Positions 1 to 8,244 of a stretch of DNA of 64,000 bases are shown here, piece by piece. Positions within the stretch are counted from its first letter, which is position 1. Each line of letters opens with the position of its first letter. Source of the stretch: Dyadobacter sediminis (lineage in GTDB: Bacteria; Bacteroidota; Bacteroidia; Cytophagales; Spirosomataceae). A model generated the notes under the pieces. That model was not told where the DNA came from, ran no database searches, and worked only from the letters and a program-made list of their open reading frames with translations. The position numbers and the translations under genes are program-made. Where the stretch lies: contig NZ_VCEI01000011.1 of NCBI RefSeq assembly GCF_005860765.1, forward strand, positions 434,001 through 498,000. The letters are read 5' to 3'.

Positions 1-878
1 CCGATGTAACGGGTAGTTCCCAACCCAAATACTGCCAGCGCCACTATGGTGCCGCCAATTGCGGGCCGGAATGGCGGAAACAAAATTTTACGCTTAAACA
101 GGCTGCTTGTGAAATGGGTGAGGCGGCTGAACACTACTGAACCGGCACCGAAAACCGCCCCGGCTGCCACGGCATAAAATACGTTGAGGGGCGAGAGCTC
201 GGGAATGCGATCGATATGATAAGAAGTATGTCCTACGTGCCAGGCTTTGGTCGTCATATCCGCAAATACTGAAGCTGCAAAAGCAGGCAGAAGTGCATTG
301 TACCGCAGGCTGCCTATCAAAAATACTTCAAGGCCGAAAATGCCTCCGGCAAGCGGCGTTCCAAACACCGAGCCGAAACCGGCTGCTATTCCCGCAATGA
401 GAATGAGTTTTCTGTCGCGGGGACGCAGGCCAAGAAACCGCGTAAACTGGTCGGCGATAGAGCCTCCGATCTGCAGCGCGGTGCCTTCTCTGCCCGCAGA
501 GCCTCCGAACAGGTGGGTAGCAATGGTCCCAACGAGTACAAATGGCGCCATTTTGATGGAGATGATTCCGGAAGGCCGGTTGATATTCTCCAGCAGCAGG
601 TTATTTCCTGCTTCTACTTCCTTTCCAAAATAGTGGTACATGCATCCGATCACAAAGCCGGCCAATGGCAGCAGTGCAATGATCCACGGGTTGCTTTCCC
701 TGAACCGCGTAGCCCAATCCAGCGAAACCAGAAAAAAGGCGGAAGCAGAGCCAACCAGAAGTCCGATTAAAACAGATAGGAACAGCCATTTGACCGTATA
801 AAAAACGATTGGAAATTTCCGGAAGACCGATTCGGGCTTTTCAGAAAGACGATAGCGGAAAGCTGACATTTTAAACAT
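1..878 (-). CDS. ClC-family chloride channel/transporter, 3' end cut by window edge
   Basis: Integral membrane protein predicted to move chloride (channel or Cl-/H+ exchanger) across the inner membrane. About 292 codons lie in the window and no stop is reached, so the C-terminus is outside. Translating the complement gives a cytoplasmic N-terminus, a hydrophobic segment near residues 31-52, and the ClC signature GGSAGREGTALQIGGS at about residues 125-140, where GREG matches the conserved selectivity-filter loop. The following LIAGIAAGFGSVFGTPLAG is also typical of ClC proteins. The start is the ATG at 878; a second in-frame ATG lies at 869. A TATATTTG element sits 15 bp upstream. Family assignment is firm; whether it is channel or exchanger cannot be told. 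Confidence 0.9.
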   Translation of the reverse strand, partial: MFKMSAFRYRLSEKPESVFRKFPIVFYTVKWLFLSVLIGLLVGSASAFFLVSLDWATRFRESNPWIIALLPLAGFVIGCMYHYFGKEVEAGNNLLLENINRPSGIISIKMAPFVLVGTIATHLFGGSAGREGTALQIGGSIADQFTRFLGLRPRDRKLILIAGIAAGFGSVFGTPLAGGIFGLEVFLIGSLRYNALLPAFAASVFADMTTKAWHVGHTSYHIDRIPELSPLNVFYAVAAGAVFGAGSVVFSRLTHFTSSLFKRKILFPPFRPAIGGTIVALAVFGLGTTRYI

Positions 879-892
879 ACCTATTAGTTGAA

Positions 893-900
893 CAAATATA
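893..900 (-). promoter_or_regulatory. -7-like element upstream of the ClC gene
   Basis: On the minus strand TATATTTG matches the Bacteroidota -7 consensus TAnnTTTG, 15 bp before the ClC start. No TTG at the usual 17-23 bp upstream distance was found, so this is only half a promoter match. Confidence 0.3.
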
Positions 901-1111
901 ATTTGATTCCAATAGGCGCCATCAGCCTTTTTAAAGGGCGGTTCCTGCAGGAAGACACCATTTCCTGTTCTGTAAGGCAAATGTAAGCTAAAAGTATGTA
1001 AAAAGCCCTAACAGTAGCTGGCCACCGGAATCTGCAAAGAACAGACGAGAGCCGGTTGGCAGCATTTTTGTGAACCATTTTCCGGCAGATTAAGCCATTT
1101 CAAAGTTCAGC

Positions 1112-1510
1112 ATGAAGATGAGAGAAACAGAAAGCGACAGGTCGCATAAAAAGAATGCCGGGGATCACCTGGCCAATGAAAGAACATTCCTTGCCTGGAT
1201 CCGCACCAGTATAGGCATTATGGGGTTTGGCTTTGTGGTGGTCAAATTTTCATTGTTCATCAGACAAATTGCCGCTGCGCTCGGAAGTAAGGCCCCGGTA
1301 CCTGCTACGGGATTTTCTCCGGTCATCGGTGTTTTGCTGGTCAGCCTGGGTGCTTTGGCGACGCTCTTTTCCTATGTGCGTTATTCGGCCACCAAAAAGC
1401 AACTGGAACGGGGTGACTATTATCAGTCTTCGCTACTGATCAAAGCCATGACGGCGGTTATTTTTCTGACAAGCATTCTGCTGATTGTTTATCTGGTTAA
1501 AACCACGTAA
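1112..1510 (+). CDS. DUF202 (YidH-like) small membrane protein
   Basis: A 132-residue inner-membrane protein of unknown function. A charged N-terminus is followed by the family hallmark ANERTFLAWIRTSIGIMGFGF at about residues 21-41 (LANERTFLAWIRT is the diagnostic stretch). Three membrane segments can be seen, at about 33-50, 68-90 and 107-128, the usual layout for DUF202. It stands alone between divergent or unrelated genes, so context gives no hint of role. The start is the ATG at 1112; a second ATG two codons later is equally possible. Confidence 0.88.
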   Translation: MKMRETESDRSHKKNAGDHLANERTFLAWIRTSIGIMGFGFVVVKFSLFIRQIAAALGSKAPVPATGFSPVIGVLLVSLGALATLFSYVRYSATKKQLERGDYYQSSLLIKAMTAVIFLTSILLIVYLVKTT

Positions 1511-1783
1511 GGAATCACGTGATAGAATGTACGGCGATTTACAGTTGGTTTGTGATTTCAATTGGCCAATTGCCAAGTGTACCTTTTTACATCATCCAAA
1601 AACATTGAATGTCTGAAAATACCGAAGCAGGAGCAGGGATTGGCATTTTCAGGTATAAGGCTTTCACGTAAAACAGGTTATGCCTTACACCTGAAATGGG
1701 TTTATAGTTTTAAATCACAGAATAGAAATCGTTAAGTTGCTGTTTGAACAATGCGGATCCTGACTTGCATTCGGGCTAGCGAT

Positions 1784-2860
1784 CTAAAATGCATAGCGGA
1801 TCTTGCAATAGGGAAGCTGTGTCTTCACAGCTTCAACCAGTTCCGTAACCACTTCTTTTTTGACGTTATTTTTGTAACGGACATTCCGCTGGCCTGTCTG
1901 ACTGTACTTCACCTGTTGAATTTCCGGTTTCCAGAGTACGTCTTCGGCTTTGGGGTGCCAGCCCAGGTTTACTTCATGCAGCCGGTCATTGTGCGTCAGA
2001 CAAATGATCTCTGTGGCGAGCTGTGCCTTGGTTTGTTCATTCAGAACATCGTTCAACTCTTCAAAAAGCGCATGCCAGTCATCCAGCCAGCCATCATAGT
2101 AAATAACCGGGGCAAAACTGACATTGACTTCGTAACCGGCCTCATGAAAATCGTTCATAACCGCAATTCGTTCACTGATCGGTGTGGTGCGCACATCCAC
2201 CAGACGCGACATCTTATGCGGCATCAGACTGAACCGGATGCGCGTTTTTCGCTGCGGGTCATAACTGAGCATTTCACGGTTGACAAATTTGGTTGCAAAG
2301 GTCAGCTTGGCATTTGGCAGCTCTGTATAAAGGCCGATCAGGTCTTTCACGTTGTCGCAGATCGCAGCGTCAGCAGAGCAGTCGCCATTTTCACCGATCT
2401 CATATACCCAGTACTCGGGGTCAGTCTGGTCCGGTTCGGGTTTTACCCCCTGCCGCGCTGCATGTCTGCTGAGATGGCCCATAATCTGTTCGATATTGAC
2501 AAAAATGGAGATAGGATTGGCAAACCCTTTGCGTCTGGGCACATAGCAGTACGAGCAGGACATGGCGCAGCCATTGGATTGCGAAGGTGCGATCCAGTGT
2601 GAACTGCGGGTATTCGGCCGGCAAACCAGACCTTTCTTCGTACCCAGTATGAGCACGTTCTTTTTGTTCCAGAGCCAGTCGTCCACCGATCCTTCGAAAC
2701 CGAAAAGCTCGGGTATCTTCCAGTGTGATTCTACCTCGATGTGTTCGGCGTGAGGATATTTGGTTAGGATCTCGCGCCCGCGCTGGTATTTGGGCACATC
2801 AGGTTCCAGGTAAATTTGATGAATGGTCAGAAGGTCGTCAATGGTTTTTTGATGAAGCAT
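1784..2860 (-). CDS. Spore photoproduct lyase-like (SPL) family radical SAM protein
   Basis: Radical SAM enzyme related to spore photoproduct lyase and found in many non-sporulating bacteria, where its substrate is unknown. From the chosen start the protein has 358 residues. The 4Fe-4S/SAM motif CAMSCSYC (Cys98, Cys102, Cys105) is followed by YVPRRKG, as in SPL proteins. The reading frame extends 28 codons further upstream to 2944, but the ATG at 2860 (MLHQKTIDDLL) is preferred because the upstream part is not protein-like. The last codons contain a 9-bp inverted repeat (1814-1835). DNA repair of a pyrimidine lesion is a family-based guess only. Confidence 0.85.
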   Translation of the reverse strand: MLHQKTIDDLLTIHQIYLEPDVPKYQRGREILTKYPHAEHIEVESHWKIPELFGFEGSVDDWLWNKKNVLILGTKKGLVCRPNTRSSHWIAPSQSNGCAMSCSYCYVPRRKGFANPISIFVNIEQIMGHLSRHAARQGVKPEPDQTDPEYWVYEIGENGDCSADAAICDNVKDLIGLYTELPNAKLTFATKFVNREMLSYDPQRKTRIRFSLMPHKMSRLVDVRTTPISERIAVMNDFHEAGYEVNVSFAPVIYYDGWLDDWHALFEELNDVLNEQTKAQLATEIICLTHNDRLHEVNLGWHPKAEDVLWKPEIQQVKYSQTGQRNVRYKNNVKKEVVTELVEAVKTQLPYCKIRYAF

Positions 2861-3090
2861 AGCTACGTTGTTTTTTACAACCTTTATACTAAAATGTTGC
2901 CAGCTATGCCACCGGAAGAAAACGGAATGTTCGTTTTCATGCAATTGTCTGCTTCAATTCCTGCTGAAAGAAACCGGGAAGTTGATTATGCCTTGCAATT
3001 CACTAATTTTAAACCTTCACATTCCCGGTCAGCATAATGCGGATCGGTTGTAGCCAATAGCCGTAACACGCCAATTGAACCGGATTTTAC

Positions 3091-3768
3091 ATGAAATTTA
3101 TTAACAGACTGGATGCACATCACAAGCTATATATTTCTTTAACTTCCGGTTTATTCGCCTTTTTTGTCCTGTACGGAAAGTGCTCAGTTCCTGTGCACGT
3201 CATGCTTACATGGCTTTCGTACTGTCTGACAAGCCTTTTTCTTTCCTGGGTAACGATTCTCAGCTCGCATCCTTCAGAGGTGAAAAAGGAAGTTTTTGCT
3301 CAGGATTCCAGCAGAACCCTGATTTTTCTATTTACCGTTACAGCCGCATTTGCCAGCCTTTTTGCCATATTGATCCTCTTGCAAAGCAGCAGCCAGACTT
3401 CCTCGCAAGCTGATCTGGACGGACATATCCTGCTGTCACTGGCTTGTGTAATTTCTTCCTGGTGTCTGGTACACACGATTTTTACCATGCGGTATGCGCA
3501 TCTTTACTATCAGAATGTAAAAAACACCGACAGAAATAAAAATCAAAAGCCCGCCGGGCTGGATTTTCCGGATGAGGATCAGCCCGATTATCTTGACTTT
3601 ACATATTTTTCATTTGTACTGGGAATGACTTTTCAGGTTTCTGACGTTACCATCAATTCCAAAGAAATCCGAAGACTGGTGCTGGTCCACAGCTTGCTGT
3701 CTTTTGCATTCAATACCGTCATCGTTGCCTTTAGTATCAACATCGTTTCAGGATTGATGCAGAAATAG
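3091..3768 (+). CDS. DUF1345 domain membrane protein
   Basis: A 225-residue inner-membrane protein. Membrane segments are visible at about residues 14-32, 36-57, 75-98, 109-130 and 200-221. The conserved YLDFTYFSFVLGMTFQVSDV near residues 170-190 is characteristic of DUF1345, whose biochemical role is not known. It is transcribed toward the M56 operon and ends about 115 bp from it, a convergent arrangement with three 10-bp repeats in between. Confidence 0.85.
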   Translation: MKFINRLDAHHKLYISLTSGLFAFFVLYGKCSVPVHVMLTWLSYCLTSLFLSWVTILSSHPSEVKKEVFAQDSSRTLIFLFTVTAAFASLFAILILLQSSSQTSSQADLDGHILLSLACVISSWCLVHTIFTMRYAHLYYQNVKNTDRNKNQKPAGLDFPDEDQPDYLDFTYFSFVLGMTFQVSDVTINSKEIRRLVLVHSLLSFAFNTVIVAFSINIVSGLMQK

Positions 3769-3800
3769 GTAGGATTGGAAAAGGTTGTATAGTCATTAAG

Positions 3801-3830
3801 GAACTGTCAGAAATTGTCAGGGATTGTCAT
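3801..3830. repeat. Three tandem 10-bp repeats with TGTCA core
   Basis: Three consecutive decamers, gaactgtcag, aaattgtcag and ggattgtcat, share the core nnnTGTCAk in the convergent gap between the DUF1345 gene and the M56 operon. A weaker partial unit precedes them at 3791. The unit length equals the one at 7991-8040. Confidence 0.5.
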
Positions 3831-3885
3831 GAAGTGGATTTAGGCAAAATGATATCGCGTTGTTTCTATGCGTTACATCTTCATA

Positions 3886-5682
3886 TCATTTGTTTTTGAA
3901 CAAGCGCGCCGGGCCAGTTGTTGATGCATTGTAATTCGGCCAGCCATGATTGTAATTCATAAAACGGTAATGGCTTGAATCGGGAGTGTATCGGTATTCG
4001 GCCTTCGGCGGAATCTGGTAAGGATTAAAAGTTTCCGGTTCAAAAAAGGCCAGCGATGAACTGAAAATTTCTTCAATCTTTACTCTGGCAATCCGGAAAT
4101 TGAGAGCGGGAGTGGGACTCGGCAGGTGAAATCCCTGCCGCATATCACCCTTTGCAGTGGCCAGATCGAATCTGATTTCAATGGTCTGAGCCATTTCCAG
4201 CGGCTTGCCGTTCTGGATTCCCGGTTTCCATTTGGGCATGTTTTTCACCAGACGGATGGATTCCGCATCCAGCCCGAAACCCACTCCTTTTACAATGGTA
4301 ATACTGTTCAACATACCTGCCTGGTCTACGACAAACCGGACGATTACAATACCTTCTACATTGGCTTTAAGGGCGGCTGCCGGATATTTAATGCTGTTTT
4401 GCAGGTATTCCAGCAGGGCCGCATAGCCACCGGGAAATTCGGGCTTTTGCTCCTCTGTCTTCAGGGCATTGCTGTTGGAATCGGCGGTTTTCACAGGTAT
4501 TGGTTTTGAAGCTGTCCGTTCCACAGGAATGGTTATATTTTTTGAAACGGTTTCATCCCGTTCCATGATAAAATCATAGCGGGTTTTCGCTTTACTGAGC
4601 GCCATTTCACTGGTTTTATATTGAATTTGACTGGCTACCAATACCGCATTCTCTGCTATGTTCGTCAGTTCAAATTTTCCGTTTACGTCTGTTGCAACTC
4701 CCTGATTTGTATTTTTAACAATGACAATGGCACCCGAAATCCCCTTGCCGCCTGGATCAGAAACGGTTCCCTGAACCAGTATGTCTTTTGGCTGCGCATG
4801 CGCCGGATAAGTAACGGGGAGAGGTATATGTTTTCTGGCAGCGGTGTACAATACGGTAATCACGGCCAGCGGTAAAATCAGCAGGTACTTGCTGAGCAGC
4901 CACTTGGGTGTACGGTTTTTATAGATCATTTTGATTCTGTCTTTAAGTAATGAAGAATTTGAAAAATGATTGACAAGCATTTGTACAGGCATTTTCAATG
5001 CATAGGCAACCAGAAACGCCGCGTAACTTTCCCGGTTTGCAGCTTCCTGATCGGCCAGGTATTCATGCACCGACTGCATGGCACGTTTGTAAAACCACAC
5101 TGCCGGGTTCATCCAGAAAACGACTTTCAGCAATTCAATCAGCAGAATATCCATGCTGTGCAGCTGCCGGATGTGTACGTGCTCGTGACGGATGATGGTA
5201 TCCGGATTCGTTTCATAGTCCAGGCGACTGACGAACATCCATCTGAAAAACGAGAAAGAACCGCTGTATCCGTTTCCGGAATGTTCTGTAAAAACCAGCG
5301 TATAATCTTCAAGTTGAATGTGTTCGCCGGTTCTGACCAGCAAAAAAAGCCTCCGGAATGACCTTAGTAAATTGATCAGCATGAAAAGTGCACCGGCTGC
5401 GTAGCATCCAAGCAGTACAACGGGCATGTAGTCTGTTTCTTCGGCAACCCGCACAGGCGCTTGATGCATCTCTGCTGTTTCCATGACCCCGGAACCAGCT
5501 GCGGGCACAGCGGCATCGCTGTAAAACACAATGGCGGGAAGCAGAAAAGACGCCGCAACCGAACCAAGCAGATAAAACCTGTTCCACTGAAAAAAGGTAT
5601 GTTTGCTGAGAAACAGCCAATAAGTAGAACAGAACAGGATCAGATAAAGGTTTGTCCTGGCCAGATAACTCAGCAATTCCAT
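3886..5682 (-). CDS. M56/BlaR1-type membrane metallopeptidase with carboxypeptidase-like and TonB C-terminal domains
   Basis: A 598-residue sensor-type protease, last gene of the blaI operon. The N-terminal M56 domain has membrane segments near residues 5-25, 35-55 and 87-106 and a zinc motif HEHVH at 166-170. A further membrane segment at about 265-282 leads to a periplasmic region. There, residues about 300-370 resemble a carboxypeptidase-regulatory-like domain (VQGTVSDPGGKGISGAIV) and residues about 415-515 a TonB C-terminal domain (EFPGGYAALLEYLQNSIKYP). BlaR1-like proteins signal by cleaving a BlaI-type repressor; the signal here is unknown. It starts 3 bp after the stop of the upstream paralogue, so the two are surely co-transcribed. 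The C-terminal 70 residues after the TonB domain match nothing I know. Confidence 0.88.
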   Translation of the reverse strand: MELLSYLARTNLYLILFCSTYWLFLSKHTFFQWNRFYLLGSVAASFLLPAIVFYSDAAVPAAGSGVMETAEMHQAPVRVAEETDYMPVVLLGCYAAGALFMLINLLRSFRRLFLLVRTGEHIQLEDYTLVFTEHSGNGYSGSFSFFRWMFVSRLDYETNPDTIIRHEHVHIRQLHSMDILLIELLKVVFWMNPAVWFYKRAMQSVHEYLADQEAANRESYAAFLVAYALKMPVQMLVNHFSNSSLLKDRIKMIYKNRTPKWLLSKYLLILPLAVITVLYTAARKHIPLPVTYPAHAQPKDILVQGTVSDPGGKGISGAIVIVKNTNQGVATDVNGKFELTNIAENAVLVASQIQYKTSEMALSKAKTRYDFIMERDETVSKNITIPVERTASKPIPVKTADSNSNALKTEEQKPEFPGGYAALLEYLQNSIKYPAAALKANVEGIVIVRFVVDQAGMLNSITIVKGVGFGLDAESIRLVKNMPKWKPGIQNGKPLEMAQTIEIRFDLATAKGDMRQGFHLPSPTPALNFRIARVKIEEIFSSSLAFFEPETFNPYQIPPKAEYRYTPDSSHYRFMNYNHGWPNYNASTTGPARLFKNK

Positions 5683-5685
5683 ATC

Positions 5686-7422
5686 CTAGTTTTTCTTGGT
5701 AGTGATCAGAATTACGCCGTTCCGGCCTTCTTCTCCGTATGGCGCTGTGGCGCTCTGATCTTTCAGTACGTTAATGGACTGAATTTTTTCAGGATCCAGA
5801 GCTTTCGTGCCAAAGCCGCGTTTTTGTTTTACGCCGTCAATAATATACAAAGGTTCCGGGAGCAGGGGTTCGTTGCCTTTCACCTGCATTTTTACGTCTG
5901 GTGCAATGCCCGGATCTAGCTTGTCCGTTCTGGAAGGCGCCTTGCTTTCCGTTGATTTTTGATCCGAAATATACACGATGGTGGCCTGTTGTGATGCGTC
6001 CGGTTTGGACGGTCTGGTGCTGATCTCGATGACACCGTCCCTGCCTTTGCTGCCATAGGCAGTCAATGCTTTTTGATCCTTGATCACATTAACAGAAGCA
6101 ATTTTGTGCGGTACTATTTTTTCCACATCTTCTTTTTTCATTTCCTGACCATCGACCAGGTACAACGGATTGTTTTGACTGTCTTCTGCAGAAAGCTTTT
6201 TCGATGCGTTTTCTTCCAGCATAAAGTTGATCGGCAAGGTGAGTTTTACATTTACCTTGTTTCCGTTTTGCTCGCCGGGTGTCCAGGCCGAAAAGCTTTT
6301 GATAACGCGGGCCGCTTCCTCGTCACATCCGAATCCGATGCCTTTTTCAACAGTTACATTCTGAACGGCACCCGCTTCGTTGACTATAAAGGAAACAAAT
6401 ACTTTACCCTGAACTCCTGCCTTCGCCGCGGCGGTCGGATATTTGATGTTTTTTCCCAAAAACTGGAACATGGCCGTTTCACCTCCCGGAAATTTTGGCA
6501 CTTCGTCCACTTCGGTAAAAACCTTGTCAGGCATTTTTTCCTTTCTTGCCTGTGCCGTTTCCGGCTGTTGGTCTTCTTTTTGTTCACATCCGGCCACAAA
6601 CACGGCGGTGGCGCCGATCAGTGTAGCTGCTGCCAGGTAAGTGCCCAGCAACCATTTCGAGCTTCTGTTTTTGTAGATCATTTGAATTCGGGATTTGATT
6701 TGAGATGGTTTGAAAAAATGGTTTGTTAATGAAGTCGCCGGTGCATTCAATGCGTAGCTTACCAGAAACCGCGCATAACTTTCACGATTGGAAGCTTTTG
6801 AATCTGCCAGAAATTCGTGGACCTGCTGCAAGTCCTGCTTGTAAAGAACCAGAACCGGGTTGAACCAGAACAGTACTTTCATGATCTCGACAAAGAGAAT
6901 GTCTGCGCTGTGCCATTGCCGGGTATGGACCATTTCATGAGACAGAATATCATCAAAATGGCTTTCGTAATCGTTCCGGTTAATGACAATCCATTTCAGG
7001 AAAGAAAAAGAACCGATTTGATTGGAATGGATCATCACAACAGTGCAATCGTCCAGCTCAATCTGTTCGCCGGATCGGATGAACATGCGCAGCTGAAAAA
7101 TGTTCCGGAGCAGGAAAAAACCCGCGACGGCCAGTCCGGATGCGTACAGGATCCATACGGCATCCATCCAGGTGAAGAGCTGCTGTTCCTGCTTTGCAAA
7201 GGAAATTTCAGCTATGGTGGTATTTACTTCATAAATAACCGGAATAGGCGGTGCATCGGCCGGATAAATCACAAAGGGCAGTGCAAAAGCGACAACAATG
7301 GAACCCAGCAGATAAATGCGGTTATACTGGAAAAAGGTATGATTCCGGAGCATCAACCGGTAACAGGCCAAAAGCAGAACCCAGTACAGATTCACTTTGC
7401 CGATGTACAATAGCATTTCCAT
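5686..7422 (-). CDS. M56/BlaR1-type membrane metallopeptidase with TonB domain and two plug-like repeats
   Basis: Paralogue of the next gene in the operon, 578 residues from the ATG at 7422 (the frame also has a TTG at 7431 and an ATG at 7416). M56 domain with zinc motif HEMVH at 162-166; a lipoprotein-like hydrophobic stretch ending in VAGCEQ at about 275 is the last membrane segment. A TonB C-terminal domain follows (VPKFPGGETAMFQFLGKNIKYP). The C-terminal third carries two copies of a sequence resembling the end of a SusC plug domain: PLYLVDGQ...VNVIKDQKALTAYGSKGRDGVIEI and PLYIIDGV...INVLKDQSATAPYGEEGRNGVILI. Probable sensor for the BlaI repressor encoded just upstream. The ligand is not known. 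Confidence 0.88.
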   Translation of the reverse strand: MEMLLYIGKVNLYWVLLLACYRLMLRNHTFFQYNRIYLLGSIVVAFALPFVIYPADAPPIPVIYEVNTTIAEISFAKQEQQLFTWMDAVWILYASGLAVAGFFLLRNIFQLRMFIRSGEQIELDDCTVVMIHSNQIGSFSFLKWIVINRNDYESHFDDILSHEMVHTRQWHSADILFVEIMKVLFWFNPVLVLYKQDLQQVHEFLADSKASNRESYARFLVSYALNAPATSLTNHFFKPSQIKSRIQMIYKNRSSKWLLGTYLAAATLIGATAVFVAGCEQKEDQQPETAQARKEKMPDKVFTEVDEVPKFPGGETAMFQFLGKNIKYPTAAAKAGVQGKVFVSFIVNEAGAVQNVTVEKGIGFGCDEEAARVIKSFSAWTPGEQNGNKVNVKLTLPINFMLEENASKKLSAEDSQNNPLYLVDGQEMKKEDVEKIVPHKIASVNVIKDQKALTAYGSKGRDGVIEISTRPSKPDASQQATIVYISDQKSTESKAPSRTDKLDPGIAPDVKMQVKGNEPLLPEPLYIIDGVKQKRGFGTKALDPEKIQSINVLKDQSATAPYGEEGRNGVILITTKKN

Positions 7423-7434
7423 GGCATGCAAGGT

Positions 7435-7809
7435 TTATTGTTCGTTTTTATGCCGGTCGATCAGCTTCATGATTTCTTCCAGATCCTTTGTTTTCAGATC
7501 ATTGTCTTTCACGAAGAAGGAAACCAGATTCGGCAGTGAATTGTCAAAATAATTGACCATCAATTGTTTTATCTCGTGGCGCTTGTATTCCTCTTCACTG
7601 ATGAGTGGGAAGTACTCATGTGTTTTTCCGTAAGCCGTATACCCGACGACTTCTTTTTTCTCAAGAATGCGGATTATGGTTGAAACCGTGTTGTAGGCCG
7701 GTTTGGGTTCAGGCATTTCGGCAAGGATGTCTTTAACAAATGCCTTTTTCAGTTGCCAGAGAATCTTCATTACTTCTTCTTCGGCGCGCGTCAATGTGCG
7801 AATTTCCAT
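7435..7809 (-). CDS. BlaI/MecI/CopY-family transcriptional repressor
   Basis: First gene of the operon, 124 residues from the ATG at 7809 (a TTG at 7818 is also in frame). The N-terminal winged helix (LTRAEEEVMKILWQL..., then YNTVSTIIRILEKKEVVGY at about residues 39-57) is typical of BlaI/MecI. The C-terminal part would dimerise and hold the site cut when a BlaR-type protease is activated. The stop lies 12 bp before the ATG of the first M56 sensor, the standard blaI-blaR order. The promoter 40 bp upstream is overlapped by a likely operator array, consistent with autoregulation. Confidence 0.93.
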   Translation of the reverse strand: MEIRTLTRAEEEVMKILWQLKKAFVKDILAEMPEPKPAYNTVSTIIRILEKKEVVGYTAYGKTHEYFPLISEEEYKRHEIKQLMVNYFDNSLPNLVSFFVKDNDLKTKDLEEIMKLIDRHKNEQ

Positions 7810-7849
7810 GATGTACAAATGGTATTAAACTTGGATTGGATTGTAGGAT

Positions 7850-7893
7850 CAAAGGTAAGACTATTTATTTAGTTTCAAAACTATTTTTTTAGT
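7850..7893 (-). promoter_or_regulatory. blaI promoter with overlapping TAGT/ACTA operator array
   Basis: Minus-strand promoter: -7 TACCTTTG (7850-7857) and -33 TTTTG (7876-7880), separated by 18 bp, a full match to the Bacteroidota consensus. Across and beyond the -33, four half-sites ACTA (7860), TAGT (7870), ACTA (7880), TAGT (7890) alternate at exactly 10-bp spacing, creating nested palindromes; the central one is TAGTTT-CA-AAACTA (7870-7883). One helical turn per half-site fits side-by-side binding of BlaI dimers. The sites are seen; binding by BlaI is inference. Confidence 0.7.
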
Positions 7894-7990
7894 TATTTAA
7901 CATTAACACCCTTTTTTGAATGCGGATGGCTTTTGGCTGTTGGCAAGCAGTCATAAGTTGTTCGCTTATCAATTGTAAATTGTTTGCTAA

Positions 7991-8040
7991 TCGGTCATGC
8001 GTAGTCATGTGTAGTCATGTGTGGTCATGCGTAGTCATGT
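7991..8040. repeat. Five tandem 10-bp repeats (consensus GTAGTCATGT)
   Basis: Units tcggtcatgc, gtagtcatgt, gtagtcatgt, gtggtcatgc and gtagtcatgt follow one another without spacers. They lie in the 430-bp gap between the divergent blaI and GH106 genes, about 100 bp from the blaI promoter. Function unknown; the helical phasing would suit a multi-site protein target or a bent region. Confidence 0.7.
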
Positions 8041-8115
8041 ATGGTTTGGCTGTTAATTCGGAGTTGGTGATTTGGTGCCGGTAGACACTGGCCCTTTGCT
8101 TTAAGTCAGTAGCAT

Positions 8116-8150
8116 TCAGCCAACAGTCAACAGCTGACAGCCAGCAACAA
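8116..8150. repeat. Degenerate heptamer repeats (ACAGYCA type)
   Basis: About four to five 7-bp units (tcagcca, acagtca, acagctg, acagcca and a decayed one) upstream of the GH106 gene. The same family of heptamers fills the gap at 49158-49312. Confidence 0.5.
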
Positions 8151-8244
8151 CAAACATTAATGCGACAGGTAAGTTGGCGTTAGAATCTGCTTTTGAATAC
8201 AGTTCTGGTTTTGTCCTTAGGTTTATCATCCAAATTGGTTTTCC

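Noticed and set aside
1751-2602. Long plus-strand open frame opposite the SPL gene
   Set aside because: It is the complement of a clear radical SAM protein and has no recognisable family or protein-like composition.
8001-8040. CRISPR-like array
   Set aside because: Units are only 10 bp with no spacers, and no cas genes are present in the window.
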